In this document: positions 14,583-23,311 of the stretch, piece by piece
Layout of the letters: every line of letters starts with the position of its first letter
Position numbering within the stretch: position 1 is the first letter of the stretch
DNA from: Streptomyces aureus
GTDB taxonomy: Bacteria; Actinomycetota; Actinomycetes; Streptomycetales; Streptomycetaceae
DNA: 64,000 bases
Direction: 5' to 3'
Assembly (NCBI RefSeq): GCF_000725495.1
Contig: NZ_JNZD01000013.1
Span: forward strand, 562,463 to 626,462
Made by a program: the position numbers and the translations under genes
The notes under the pieces: model-generated
What the model was told of the DNA's origin: nothing
Database searches by the model: none
The model's input: only the letters and a program-made list of their open reading frames with translations

Positions 14583-16109
14583 CTATCCGGCCGAGGGGCC
14601 GGGCGGGTTCTGGGGGCCGCTGCCCCCGACCGCCTCCGGGCGGCGGGCCAGGCGGCTGTGCGAGCGCCCGTAGAGGAAGTAGACGACGATCCCGATCACC
14701 ATCCACACCGCGAACCGCAGCCAGGTCTCCGCCGGCAGGTTCAGCATCAGCCACAGGGTCGCCATCACCGACAGGATCGGCACCCACGGCACCCACGGGG
14801 TGCGGAAGGCGCGGGGCAGGTCGGGACGGGTGTGGCGCAGCACGACGACGCCGACCGCGACCACGATGAAGGCGAAGAGCGTGCCGATGTTGACCAGCTC
14901 GGCGAGCTCGCTGAGGCTGGTGAAGCCCGCGAGGATCGCGATGATCACGCCGAGGAGGATGGTCGGCCGGTGCGGGGTGCGGAACTTCGGGTGGACGCGG
15001 GAGAAGAAGCGCGGCAGCAGTCCGTCACGGCTCATCGCGAAGAACACGCGGGTCTGGCCGAGCAGCAGGATCATGCAGACCGTGGTCAGGCCGACGGCGG
15101 CGCCGAAGCTGATGACACCGGCGAACCAGGGGTGTCCGGTCGCCTTGAACGCGTCCGCGAGCGGCGCGTCCACGGACAGCTCGGTGTACTTCTGCATGCC
15201 GGTGACCACGATCGACACCAGGACGTAGAGCGCGGTGCAGATGACGAGCGAGCCGAGGATGCCGCGCGGCATGTCCCGCTGCGGGTTCTTCGTCTCCTCG
15301 GCGGCCGTCGCGACCACGTCGAAGCCGATGAAGGCGAAGAACACGACCGAGGCCGCGGTGAAGATGCCCAGCACGCCGAAGTTCGTCGGCGCCCAGCCGA
15401 ACATGATCTGGATGAGCGGCGACTTGATGCCGGTGCCCGCCTCCACGGTCTGCGCCGGGGGGATGAAGGGCGAGTAGTTCTTGCCCTCGATGAAGAAGGC
15501 GCCCGCGATGATCACGATCAGGACGACGGTGACCTTGATCGCGACGACCAGCGTGGTGATCCGGGCGGAGAGCTTCACGCCGACGACGAGGATGGCGGTG
15601 AGCACCAGCACCAGCGCGGCGGCGAGGATGTCGAAGCCGAAGCCGTGGGCCCCGTCGCGCCCGCCGAGCGACGCGGGCAGGTGCCAGCCCGCGTTGTCCA
15701 TCAGGGACCGCACGTAGCCGGACCAGCCGACGGCCACCACCGCCGTGCCGAGCGCGAACTCCAGGACGAGGTCCCAGCCGATGATCCAGGCGGGCAGCTC
15801 GCCGAGCGAGGCGTAGGAGAACGTGTACGCGGACCCCGCGACCGGGACGGTGGAGGCGAACTCCGCGTAGCAGAGGGCCGCCAGCGCGCAGGCGACACCC
15901 GCGGCGACGAAGGCCAGCGAGACCCCGGGTCCCGCGTTCTCCTTGGCCACCTTGCCGGTGAGGACGAAGATGCCGGTGCCGATGATGACGCCGACGCCGA
16001 ACACGGTGAGGTCCAGAGCGGACAGCGACTTCTTGAGCGCGTGCTCCGGCTCCTCGGTGTCCAAGATCGATTGTTCGACCTTCTTCGTCCTGAAGAGGGT
16101 GTTGCTCAC
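14583..16109 (-). CDS. APC-superfamily cationic amino-acid permease
   Basis: Imports amino acids across the cytoplasmic membrane, probably in exchange for or with protons. The protein has 508 aa and about 12 to 14 helices. The cationic amino acid transporter signature is clear: LTVFGVGVIIGTGIFVLTG near residue 30, then GPGVSLAFVAAGVACALAAL and YAEFASTVPVAGSAYTFSY. GTG at 16109 is the start because GGAGGT lies 6 nt upstream; a longer frame reaching 16238 would cover this site and the dxs terminator. The substrate, whether Arg/Lys or neutral amino acids, cannot be read from the sequence. Confidence 0.92.
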   Translation of the reverse strand: MSNTLFRTKKVEQSILDTEEPEHALKKSLSALDLTVFGVGVIIGTGIFVLTGKVAKENAGPGVSLAFVAAGVACALAALCYAEFASTVPVAGSAYTFSYASLGELPAWIIGWDLVLEFALGTAVVAVGWSGYVRSLMDNAGWHLPASLGGRDGAHGFGFDILAAALVLVLTAILVVGVKLSARITTLVVAIKVTVVLIVIIAGAFFIEGKNYSPFIPPAQTVEAGTGIKSPLIQIMFGWAPTNFGVLGIFTAASVVFFAFIGFDVVATAAEETKNPQRDMPRGILGSLVICTALYVLVSIVVTGMQKYTELSVDAPLADAFKATGHPWFAGVISFGAAVGLTTVCMILLLGQTRVFFAMSRDGLLPRFFSRVHPKFRTPHRPTILLGVIIAILAGFTSLSELAELVNIGTLFAFIVVAVGVVVLRHTRPDLPRAFRTPWVPWVPILSVMATLWLMLNLPAETWLRFAVWMVIGIVVYFLYGRSHSRLARRPEAVGGSGPQNPPGPSAG

Positions 16110-16195
16110 GGACGTACCTCCCACGCTTGTCGTCCTCGACATGATCGAGAGGGCAGGTAGCACGTATGCCCCGACGCGGCGGGCATCACGCAGAC

Positions 16196-16236
16196 GGGCC
16201 GGTTCCACCACCCGTACAGGGTGCTGGAACCGGCCC
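16196..16236 (-). terminator. Terminator hairpin after dxs
   Basis: GGGCCGGTTCCA pairs with TGGAACCGGCCC, extended inward by CACCC/GGGTG around a short GTACA loop. It starts about 20 nt after the dxs stop and before the permease start. Confidence 0.85.
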
Positions 16237-16256
16237 ATCGGCCGTGTGGGGAGGCG

Positions 16257-18188
16257 TCAGTCGCGCGCGGGCTGTACGGCGTCCACGGCCTGCGCGGCGC
16301 TGCCCTCGTAGCGGCCGTCGAGCTTGGAGACGAGGCCGGTCACCTGCCGGGCGATGTCCGGCGCGGTCAGCCCGATCTCGGCCATGACCTCGGCGCGGGA
16401 GGCGTGGTCGAGGAAGCGCGGCGGGATGCCGAAGTCGCGCAGCGGGAGGTCGACGCCCGCGTCGCGCAGGGCCTGGGCGACGGCCGAGCCGACACCGCCG
16501 ACCCGGGAGTTGTCCTCGACGGTGACCACCACGCGGTGCTTCTCGGCGAGCGGCGCCATGGCCTCGTCCACCGGCTTGACCCAGCGCGGGTCGACGACGG
16601 TGGTGGAGATGCCCTGCCGGTCCAGCAGCGAGGCGATCTCCAGGCACATCGGGGCGAGCGCGCCGACGGAGACGAGCAGCACGTCGGGCGTGTCGGTGCC
16701 GGGCTCCCGCAGGACGTCCATGCCGCCGATCCGGCCCACCGCGGGGACGGCCGGGCCGACCGCGCCCTTGGAGAAGCGCACGACGGTCGGCGCGTCCTTC
16801 ACCTCGACGGCCTCGCGCAGCTGGGCGCGGACCTGGTCCGCGTCGCGCGGGGCGGCGAGCCTGAGGCCCGGGACGACCTGGAGGATGGACATGTCCCACA
16901 TGCCGTTGTGCGAGGCGCCGTCGGTGCCCGTGACGCCGGCCCGGTCCAGGACGAAGGTGACGCCGCACTTGTGCAGGGCCACGTCCATCAGGACCTGGTC
17001 GAAGGCACGGTTCAGGAAGGTCGCGTAGACGGCGAAGACGGGGTGCAGTCCGCCGGTGGCGAGGCCGGCCGCGGAGACGGCGGCGTGCTGCTCGGCGATG
17101 CCGACGTCGTAGACCCGCTTGGGGAACGCCTTGGCGAACCGGTCGAGGCCGACCGGCTGGAGCATCGCGGCGGTGATCGCGACGATGTCCTCGCGCTCCT
17201 TGCCGAGCTCGACCATCTCGTCGCCGAACACGGAGGTCCAGTCGGCGCCGGAGGAGGCGATCGGCAGGCCCGTGTCCGGGTGGATCTTGCCGACGGCGTG
17301 GAAGCGGTCCGCCTCGTCCTGGAGGGCGGGCTGGTAGCCGCGGCCCTTCTCGGTGAGGCAGTGCACGATGACCGGGCCGCCGAAGCGCTTGGCGCGGGCC
17401 AGGGCCGACTCCAGGGCCTCGATGTCGTGGCCGTCGATCGGGCCGACGTACTTCAGTCCGAGGTCCTCGAACATGCCCTGCGGGGCGATGAAGTCCTTCA
17501 GGCCCTTCTTGGCGCCGTGCAGGGTCTCGTAGAGCGGCTTGCCGACGACCGGGGTGCGCTCCAGGAGGTCCTTGCCGCGGGCCAGGAACCGCTCGTAGCC
17601 GTCGGTGGTCCGCAGGGTCGCCAGATGGTTCGCGAGGCCGCCGATGGTCGGCGCGTACGAACGCTCGTTGTCGTTGACGACGATGATCAGCGGGCGGTCC
17701 TTGGCGTCGGCGATGTTGTTCAGCGCCTCCCAGGCCATGCCGCCGGTGAGGGCGCCGTCACCGATGACGGCGACCACGTGGTCGTCGCGGCCGAGGACCT
17801 CGTTCGCCTTCGCCAGTCCGTCGGCCCAGCCGAGGACGGTGGAGGCGTGCGAGTTCTCGATGACGTCGTGCTCGGACTCGGCCTGTGCCGGGTAGCCCGA
17901 GAGGCCGCCCTTCATCTTCAGCCGGGAGAAGTCCTGGCGGCCTGTGAGGAGCTTGTGGACGTAGGACTGGTGGCCCGTGTCCCACAGCACCCTGTCCTTC
18001 GGTGACTCGAAGACGCGGTGCAGGGCGATGGTCAGCTCCACGACACCGAGGTTGGGGCCGAGGTGGCCGCCGGTCTTGGAGACCGCGTCGACGAGGAAGG
18101 TCCTGATCTCGCCGGCCAGCTGGTCCAGCTGCTCCAGACTGAGCCGGTCCAGATCGCGCGGTCCCGTGATGCGGGTCAGCAGCGCCAC
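16257..18188 (-). CDS. dxs: 1-deoxy-D-xylulose-5-phosphate synthase
   Basis: Condenses pyruvate and glyceraldehyde 3-phosphate to DXP with thiamine diphosphate, the first step of the MEP isoprenoid pathway. The protein has 643 aa, the usual length. Seen: [20 protein letters not shown], the ThDP-binding motif [16 protein letters not shown] through [13 protein letters not shown], the transketolase central domain [18 protein letters not shown], and a C-terminal transketolase domain ([14 protein letters not shown]). GTG at 18188 is chosen because AAGGAGG sits 5 nt upstream; the longer frame to 18281 is not supported. Streptomyces often carry two dxs copies, and this is the one beside the xyl operon. 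Confidence 0.96.
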   Translation of the reverse strand: MALLTRITGPRDLDRLSLEQLDQLAGEIRTFLVDAVSKTGGHLGPNLGVVELTIALHRVFESPKDRVLWDTGHQSYVHKLLTGRQDFSRLKMKGGLSGYPAQAESEHDVIENSHASTVLGWADGLAKANEVLGRDDHVVAVIGDGALTGGMAWEALNNIADAKDRPLIIVVNDNERSYAPTIGGLANHLATLRTTDGYERFLARGKDLLERTPVVGKPLYETLHGAKKGLKDFIAPQGMFEDLGLKYVGPIDGHDIEALESALARAKRFGGPVIVHCLTEKGRGYQPALQDEADRFHAVGKIHPDTGLPIASSGADWTSVFGDEMVELGKEREDIVAITAAMLQPVGLDRFAKAFPKRVYDVGIAEQHAAVSAAGLATGGLHPVFAVYATFLNRAFDQVLMDVALHKCGVTFVLDRAGVTGTDGASHNGMWDMSILQVVPGLRLAAPRDADQVRAQLREAVEVKDAPTVVRFSKGAVGPAVPAVGRIGGMDVLREPGTDTPDVLLVSVGALAPMCLEIASLLDRQGISTTVVDPRWVKPVDEAMAPLAEKHRVVVTVEDNSRVGGVGSAVAQALRDAGVDLPLRDFGIPPRFLDHASRAEVMAEIGLTAPDIARQVTGLVSKLDGRYEGSAAQAVDAVQPARD

Positions 18189-18294
18189 CCGTGCCTCCTT
18201 GCAGTTGAGCTGTTGCCGGGCTTCGTCGAGTCTAATGTTCCGCCTTTTCGGGCGCGGGCCGGGCCCGGCGATCCACGCCACACGAACGGATCAA

Positions 18295-18322
18295 CCGGAC
18301 GGGAACACGTGTTCCCGTCCGG
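18295..18322. repeat. 28-bp perfect palindrome upstream of dxs
   Basis: Bases 18295-18308 (CCGGACGGGAACAC) are exactly mirrored by 18309-18322 with no spacer. It lies 107 nt upstream of the dxs start and between dxs and the xylH terminator. It could be a cruciform or hairpin, a second terminator of the xyl operon, or an operator for dxs. Confidence 0.85.
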
Positions 18323-18330
18323 ACGTGACT

Positions 18331-18360
18331 GTGCCCGGCACCGCCATTGGTGCCGGGCAC
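18331..18360 (-). terminator. Terminator hairpin of the xyl operon
   Basis: GTGCCCGGCACC (18331-18342) pairs perfectly with GGTGCCGGGCAC (18349-18360) around a 6-nt loop, 21 nt after the xylH stop. Confidence 0.85.
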
Positions 18361-18381
18361 AGGCTTGAGTGGGTGGAAACC

Positions 18382-19671
18382 CTACGCGCGACCCGCGGTC
18401 TTCTGGGTCTTGCGGGTGACGGCGTCGATGACGACCGTGGCGAGCAGAACGCCACCGGTGATCATGTACTGGACCGGCGAGGCGATGCCCTGCAGGGCCA
18501 GACCGTACTGGATGGAGACGATCACCAGGACACCCAGCAGGGCGTTCCAGGTGCGGCCACGGCCACCGAAGAGGCTGGTGCCACCGATGACGGCCGCCGC
18601 GATGGCGTTCATCAGGAGGTCACCGGCGCCGGCGCCCTGGTTGGCGGAGGCGATCTTCGAGGCGATGAACAGACCGCCGACGGCGGCGAAGGTGCCGGAG
18701 ATCGAGAAGACCGAGATGCGGATCAGCTCGACGTTGATACCGGCACGGCGGGAGGCCTCGACGCTGCCACCGAGCGCGAAGATCTTCCGGCCGAAGGCGG
18801 TACGGCGCAGGATGAAGTCCGTGACCAGCAGGACCGCGAGGAAGATCACCACGGCGAGCGGCAGACCCTTGTACTGGTTGTACATGATCGCCACGCCGAA
18901 GCTGAGGATGCCCAGCAGCACCGTGCGGACGATGGTCTCGCCCACCGGGCGGGACGGCACACCGGCCGCCTCGCGGCGCTTGTTGCCGAGGAAGGAGCTG
19001 ACGAAGAACCCGGCGGTCACGACGACGGCGAGCACGTAGGCGGCGGCGACATCGGTGAAGTAGTAGCTGGTCAGCTTGGCGACGACGCCCTCGCTGTCCA
19101 GGTTGATGGTGCCGTTGCTGCCGAGGATCTGGAGCATGAGGCCGTTCCAGAACAGCAGACCCGCCAGGGTGACGGCGAAGGCCGGCACACCGATGCGCGC
19201 GAAGACGAAGCCCTGGACCGCGCCGGCGACCGTGCCGGTGAGGATGGCCAGGACGAACGCCAGCCATTCGTTCATGCCGTGCGTGACGCTGAGCACGGCG
19301 AACGTGGCGCCGGCCAGACCGGAGAGCGAACCGACCGACAGGTCGATCTCACCGAGCAGCAGCACGAAGACGATGCCGACCGCGATCATGCCCGTGCCGA
19401 CCATGGCGACGGAGATGTCGGACAGGTTGCCCGCGGTGAGGAAGTTCTCGTTCAGGCTCGCGAAGATCGCCCAGATGACGATCAGGCCGATGACGACCGG
19501 GATGGAACCCAGGTCACCGGACTTCATCTTGCGCTTGAACTCGCCGACGTAACCGGCGAAGCCCTGCTCACGGACGAGCAGGCGCGGGTCGACGGCGGTG
19601 ACCGCCTTGGCGGCCGCCTCCGGGTTCGCCACCTCGTGGGAACCGGTCTCAGAAGTCTTGTCGATGCTCAC
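18382..19671 (-). CDS. xylH: Sugar ABC transporter permease, XylH type
   Basis: Membrane subunit of a carbohydrate ABC importer, probably for D-xylose. The protein has 429 aa, about ten helices and the BPD_transp_2 signature: GIVFVLLLGEIDLSVGSLSG near 100-120, FGRKIFALGGSVEASRRAGI (the ATPase coupling region) and AAVIGGTSLFGGRGR. The GTG start at 19671 overlaps the xylG stop as GTGA, so the two are translationally coupled. It is the last gene of the xylFGH unit, followed by a clear terminator. The substrate is by analogy with the rok7B7-linked xylose transporter of S. coelicolor. Confidence 0.92.
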   Translation of the reverse strand: MSIDKTSETGSHEVANPEAAAKAVTAVDPRLLVREQGFAGYVGEFKRKMKSGDLGSIPVVIGLIVIWAIFASLNENFLTAGNLSDISVAMVGTGMIAVGIVFVLLLGEIDLSVGSLSGLAGATFAVLSVTHGMNEWLAFVLAILTGTVAGAVQGFVFARIGVPAFAVTLAGLLFWNGLMLQILGSNGTINLDSEGVVAKLTSYYFTDVAAAYVLAVVVTAGFFVSSFLGNKRREAAGVPSRPVGETIVRTVLLGILSFGVAIMYNQYKGLPLAVVIFLAVLLVTDFILRRTAFGRKIFALGGSVEASRRAGINVELIRISVFSISGTFAAVGGLFIASKIASANQGAGAGDLLMNAIAAAVIGGTSLFGGRGRTWNALLGVLVIVSIQYGLALQGIASPVQYMITGGVLLATVVIDAVTRKTQKTAGRA

Positions 19672-20447
19672 TTCTGAGCCTCCCCGCTGCGCGCCGCACG
19701 ACGGGTCACGGCGTTCTCCGTGGCGCCCGTGATGGCGGAAATGATCTCTTCCTGGGAGGTCGACTTGACCTCGAAGATGCCGTTGTTGCGTCCCAGACGC
19801 AGAACGGCGACCTTGTCGGCCACGGCCTTCACGTCAGCCATGTTGTGGCTGATGAGGATCACCGCGTGACCCCGCTCGCGCAGGCGCTCGACCAGGTCGA
19901 GGACCTGGGCGGTCTGCTCGACGCCGAGGGCCGCGGTGGGCTCGTCGAGGATGACGAGCTTGGGCTCACCGAGCATCGAACGGGCGATCGCCACCGTCTG
20001 GCGCTGACCGCCGGAGAGCGAGGCGATCGGGATGCGGACGCTGGGGATGCGGATGGACAGCGTGTCCAGCAGCTCGCGGGAGCGGCGCTCCATCTCGACC
20101 TCGTCCAGGACACCGCGCTTCTTGAGCTCGCGACCCAGGTAGAGGTTCCCCACGACGTCGATGTTGTCGCAGAGCGCGAGGTCCTGGTAGACCGTCGCGA
20201 TGCCCAGGTTCTGGGCGTCGTGCGGGCGGTTGATCTGAACGGCCTTGCCGTCCCATTCGATGGAGCCCTCATCGATGGGGTGCACGCCGGCGATCGTCTT
20301 GACCAGCGTGGACTTTCCGGCGCCGTTGTCGCCCACCAGGGCGACCACTTCACCGGCGTGGACTTCAAGCTCTACATCGGTGAGCGCCTGGACGGCACCG
20401 AATCGCTTGGAGACCCCGCGCAACGCCAGAACAGGCGTAGCGGACAC
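19668..20447 (-). CDS. xylG: Sugar ABC transporter ATP-binding protein, XylG type (single nucleotide-binding domain)
   Basis: Energises uptake through XylH. The protein has 259 aa: Walker A GDNGAGKST, Q-loop YQDLAL, signature LSGGQRQTVAIAR, Walker B LVILDEPTAALG and the switch HN (ISHNMADVKAV). Enterobacterial XylG has two fused ABC domains, while this one has only one, so it must act as a homodimer. GTG at 20447 is chosen since AAGGAG lies about 9 nt upstream; an ATG further up would overlap that site. The 189-nt gap to xylF holds two hairpins that could lower its expression relative to the binding protein. Confidence 0.92.
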   Translation of the reverse strand: MSATPVLALRGVSKRFGAVQALTDVELEVHAGEVVALVGDNGAGKSTLVKTIAGVHPIDEGSIEWDGKAVQINRPHDAQNLGIATVYQDLALCDNIDVVGNLYLGRELKKRGVLDEVEMERRSRELLDTLSIRIPSVRIPIASLSGGQRQTVAIARSMLGEPKLVILDEPTAALGVEQTAQVLDLVERLRERGHAVILISHNMADVKAVADKVAVLRLGRNNGIFEVKSTSQEEIISAITGATENAVTRRAARSGEAQK

Positions 20448-20514
20448 GTGAACCATCTCCTTCGCCGCCTGACCCGGCGGGAGGTTGTGCAGAAGTTTGC
20501 GGTGGGGGTTCCTT

Positions 20515-20560
20515 CCGGTGCCCCGCTTAGCTTGCGGGGCTGTTGGATGCGGGGCACCGG
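20515..20560 (-). promoter_or_regulatory. Hairpin between xylF and xylG (attenuator or mRNA stabiliser)
   Basis: CCGGTGCCCCGC (20515-20526) pairs with GCGGGGCACCGG (20549-20560), a 12-bp stem. An alternative nested stem, CCCCGC/GCGGGG (20521-20539), competes with it. Placed between the binding-protein gene and the ATPase gene, it may set differential expression. Confidence 0.7.
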
Positions 20561-20584
20561 AGGAGCTTTGGATCGCACGAGTCA

Positions 20585-20616
20585 CGTACGGGAACTCTGC
20601 GGCGAATTCCCGTACG
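20585..20616 (-). promoter_or_regulatory. Second xylF-xylG intergenic hairpin
   Basis: CGTACGGGAA (20585-20594) pairs with TTCCCGTACG (20607-20616) around a 12-nt loop, 20 nt after the xylF stop. A partial terminator or 3'-end protector of the xylF message is the usual reading of this layout. Confidence 0.65.
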
Positions 20617-20636
20617 CGTTGGCTACTCGCGGTTGT

Positions 20637-21749
20637 TTACTGCAGGCCGGCCTTCTTGCAGGCCGCGGCGTAGGCCGGGGTGCAGATGTCCTGGACCGTG
20701 TACAGGCCGTCCTTGACGACGGTGTCCTTGATGTTGTCCTTGGTCAGCGAGGTGACCGGAACCAGCAGGGACGGGATCTGCTTGTCGGTCGGGCTGTCGA
20801 CCTTGTCCTTGGCGACGGTGTCGAGGGACTTGCCCTGGGCGAGCGCGACGGCCAGCTCGGCGGCCGCGTCGGCCTCCGGGGCGTACGGCTTGTAGACGCT
20901 CATGAACTGCTCACCCGCGAGGATGCGCTGCACACCGGCGAGCTCGGCGTCCTGGCCCGTGACCGGGACCTTGATGCCGGCGGCCTTCAGCGCGGTGATG
21001 ATACCGCCGGCCATGCCGTCGTTCGCGGAGTAGACACCGATGATGTTCTTCTTGCCGAGAGCCGAGATCGCCGCCTCCATGTTGGCGTTGGCGTTCTCCG
21101 GCTTCCACTCCTTGGTGTCGTACTCCTTGCCCACGTTCACCTTGCCGTCGAGCACCTCGTGGGCGCCGGCCTTGAACTGAGCGGCGTTCGGGTCGGTGAC
21201 CGAACCGTTCATCATGACGATCTTGCCGGACTTGGCCTTGGAGCCGAGCGCCTGGAGGAGCGCCTCACCCTGCGTCTTGCCGACGGTCTTGTTGTCGAAC
21301 GAGGTGTAGCCCGAGATGGGGCCCTGCGCGAGGCGGTCGTAGGCCACGACCGGGATGCCGGCGTCCTTGGCCTTCTGGACCGAGCTCTTGATCGCGGCGG
21401 CGTCCACAGCGTCGACGATCAGCACGTCCACCTTGTTGGTGATCATGGTGTCGACCTGCTGGTTCTGGGTGCTGGCGTCCTGCTTCGCGTTGGCGTAGAC
21501 GACCGTGCCCTTGTTGTTCGTGAGCTCCGCGACCTTCTTCTCGATCAGCGGCTTGTCGAACTTCTCGTAGCGGGCCGTCTGGTTCTCCGGAAGGAGCAGA
21601 CCGACCTTGATCGCGTCGCCCTTCTTCGCGGAGCTGGCGGAGCTGTCGCTGCTGCCGCCCGACTCCTTGGCGCTGCCACAAGCGGCGAGCGAGACAGCCA
21701 TTGCACCAGCGGCAACGGCAACGGCGGCACGACGCATCTGCGTGTTCAT
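20637..21749 (-). CDS. xylF: Sugar ABC transporter substrate-binding lipoprotein, XylF type
   Basis: Extracytoplasmic binding protein that delivers the sugar to XylH. The protein has 370 aa. Signal MNTQMRRAAVAVAAGAMAVS leads to the lipobox LAAC, then a Ser-rich linker. The periplasmic-binding fold of the ribose/xylose family follows: IKVGLLLPENQTARYEKFDK, VDVLIVDAVDAAAIKS, GIPVVAYDRLAQG, IGVYSANDGMAGGIITALKA and VTGQDAELAGVQRI. ATG at 21749 is chosen over a TTG two codons earlier because GGAGGT lies 6 nt upstream. First gene of the operon, with its own promoter region at 21750-21869. Confidence 0.93.
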   Translation of the reverse strand: MNTQMRRAAVAVAAGAMAVSLAACGSAKESGGSSDSSASSAKKGDAIKVGLLLPENQTARYEKFDKPLIEKKVAELTNNKGTVVYANAKQDASTQNQQVDTMITNKVDVLIVDAVDAAAIKSSVQKAKDAGIPVVAYDRLAQGPISGYTSFDNKTVGKTQGEALLQALGSKAKSGKIVMMNGSVTDPNAAQFKAGAHEVLDGKVNVGKEYDTKEWKPENANANMEAAISALGKKNIIGVYSANDGMAGGIITALKAAGIKVPVTGQDAELAGVQRILAGEQFMSVYKPYAPEADAAAELAVALAQGKSLDTVAKDKVDSPTDKQIPSLLVPVTSLTKDNIKDTVVKDGLYTVQDICTPAYAAACKKAGLQ

Positions 21750-21821
21750 TCTCAAACCTCCCTGACGAGGCCGCGTCGTTGCGGCCGAGGTGGACTGGAG
21801 TCAACTCGGCCACACGTGCGA

Positions 21822-21840
21822 CGTCAAGAAGTAAATACTT
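21822..21840 (-). promoter_or_regulatory. Candidate xylF promoter -35 with adjacent palindromic operator
   Basis: On the minus strand TTGACG (21822-21827) fits a -35 hexamer, with TTGACT 17 nt further as a weak -10. Immediately upstream lies AAGTAAATACTT (21829-21840), an AAGTA/TACTT inverted repeat with a 2-nt spacer in an otherwise GC-rich gap. It is the best candidate for binding by the adjacent ROK repressor. Confidence 0.5.
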
Positions 21841-21869
21841 AACGAGATGGCAACGGTGCCATGCGTTCT

Positions 21870-23081
21870 CTAAGTGAAGGCAGGAGCCGCAGCCGTGAGA
21901 GAGCCATCCAAAAGGGTCGAATCGCCCATCTCGCTGAGTGCGAGAGCGAGCGCTCCGAGCACCTCCGCACGGCCCCCAAGTGCCCCTGGCAACACCGAGA
22001 GTTGACGTGCGGCGCTGGGGATCGCGTAGCGGCCGACAGACTCCCTTATGGGCCCGAGGACGAGCTCACCGGCCTCGGCGAGATCGCCGCCGAGGACCAC
22101 CCGACTCGGGTTCAGCAAATTGCAGAGATTCGCGACTCCACTGCCGATGTGGCGACCGACGTCGGCGATCACCCGACGGCAGCCCGGATCTCCGTCCCGC
22201 GCCAGCCTGACCACGCCCTCCATGGTCAGATCGGTGCCGTGACTGGACTGGAGGAGCGGCAGCACATAGCGCGCCGCCGCAAAGGTCTCCAGACAGCCAC
22301 GGTTGCCGCAACGGCACACGGGGCCGGATTCATCAAGTGTAATATGCCCGATTTCTCCCGCTGTGCCACCCGGGCCGCGGTAGATCTTGCCCTCGATGAC
22401 CAGACCCGCGCCGACGCCGCTGGCGACCTTGATGTACGCGAGATCGCGGACCCCTCGCCCGCTGCCCCAGACCATCTCGCCGAGCGCGCCCAGATTGGCG
22501 TCGTTGTCCACGTGCACCGGCACGCCGAGCCGCCCCCGCAGCTCCTCGGCGGGCCTGGCGCCGGTCCAGCCCGGCAGGATCGAGGTGGACCCCAGGGTCC
22601 CCGATTCCACGTCGATGGGGCCCGGCACGCCGAGCCCCACACCCGCGATTTTGGACCGGTCGACCCCGGTTGCTGCGATCAGGCGACTGACGAGCTCCTC
22701 GGCCCGGTCGAAGCCCTGCGCGGCGGACGCGTCCACGTCCAGCGGCTCGGACTCCTCGGCCAGCACCTGATGGGCCAGATTCCCGACGGCGACGCGCAAA
22801 TGGGTGTGCCCGAAGTCGACGCCGATGACGATGCCGGCGTCGCCGCTCAAGGACACGCTGCGTGCCCGGCGGCCGCCGGCCGAAGTGGGTGTGACCTCGA
22901 CCGTTCCGCCGTCCTTGAGTTCACGGACGATATTGGAAACGGTCGCGGCCGACAGGCCCGTCGTCCTCGCGATCTCCGCCTGCGTGAGCGAACCGGCCAG
23001 CCGCACCGCTCGCACGACGCGCTCCAGATTGGCTCGGTGCAGCGACGACTGCGACCCCGGAGTCTCCATCGACTCATCCAC
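21870..23081 (-). CDS. rok7B7: ROK-family transcriptional regulator, Rok7B7-like
   Basis: DNA-binding sugar-responsive regulator. The protein has up to 403 aa. N-terminal winged HTH: SLTQAEIARTTGLSAATVSNIVREL (residues 31-55). ROK sugar-kinase-like fold: VIGVDFGHTHLRVAVG, GVGLGVPGPIDVESG, VHVDNDANLGALGE, and the zinc motif CRCGNRGCLET. In S. coelicolor the orthologue at this locus affects xylose transport, carbon repression and antibiotic production (recalled, not checked). Two starts are possible: GTG at 23081, used here, and ATG at 23069, for which AGGAG is 11 nt upstream. It lies between ngcEFG and xylFGH on the same strand. Confidence 0.93.
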   Translation of the reverse strand: MDESMETPGSQSSLHRANLERVVRAVRLAGSLTQAEIARTTGLSAATVSNIVRELKDGGTVEVTPTSAGGRRARSVSLSGDAGIVIGVDFGHTHLRVAVGNLAHQVLAEESEPLDVDASAAQGFDRAEELVSRLIAATGVDRSKIAGVGLGVPGPIDVESGTLGSTSILPGWTGARPAEELRGRLGVPVHVDNDANLGALGEMVWGSGRGVRDLAYIKVASGVGAGLVIEGKIYRGPGGTAGEIGHITLDESGPVCRCGNRGCLETFAAARYVLPLLQSSHGTDLTMEGVVRLARDGDPGCRRVIADVGRHIGSGVANLCNLLNPSRVVLGGDLAEAGELVLGPIRESVGRYAIPSAARQLSVLPGALGGRAEVLGALALALSEMGDSTLLDGSLTAAAPAFT

Positions 23082-23259
23082 TCCTGCCCTCAGCCGGGCG
23101 GCCCCGATGCCGCCCGTGTGATCTGGGTCACGTCAACGGGACCCCGGTCACTTACAAGTTGTGAACTCCAAGCTCCGCTGAACGGGTTACCGCAGTCAAG
23201 TCCTTGACGGAAATCGGGGGCGCCCAGTCATGTTCGAATCGTGACCTGACCCGCACGCA

Positions 23260-23292
23260 CATGCGCCACCCCCGGGACGGAGGTGGCGCATG
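23260..23292 (-). terminator. Terminator hairpin after ngcG
   Basis: CATGCGCCACC (23260-23270) pairs perfectly with GGTGGCGCATG (23282-23292), with an 11-nt loop, 19 nt after the ngcG stop. It separates the ngc operon from rok7B7. Confidence 0.85.
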
Positions 23293-23311
23293 GGACGGAC
23301 GGGATGATTCG

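Noticed and set aside
18295..18322. Phage attachment or insertion-sequence end
   Set aside because: The palindrome is not repeated elsewhere in the window and no recombinase gene is nearby.
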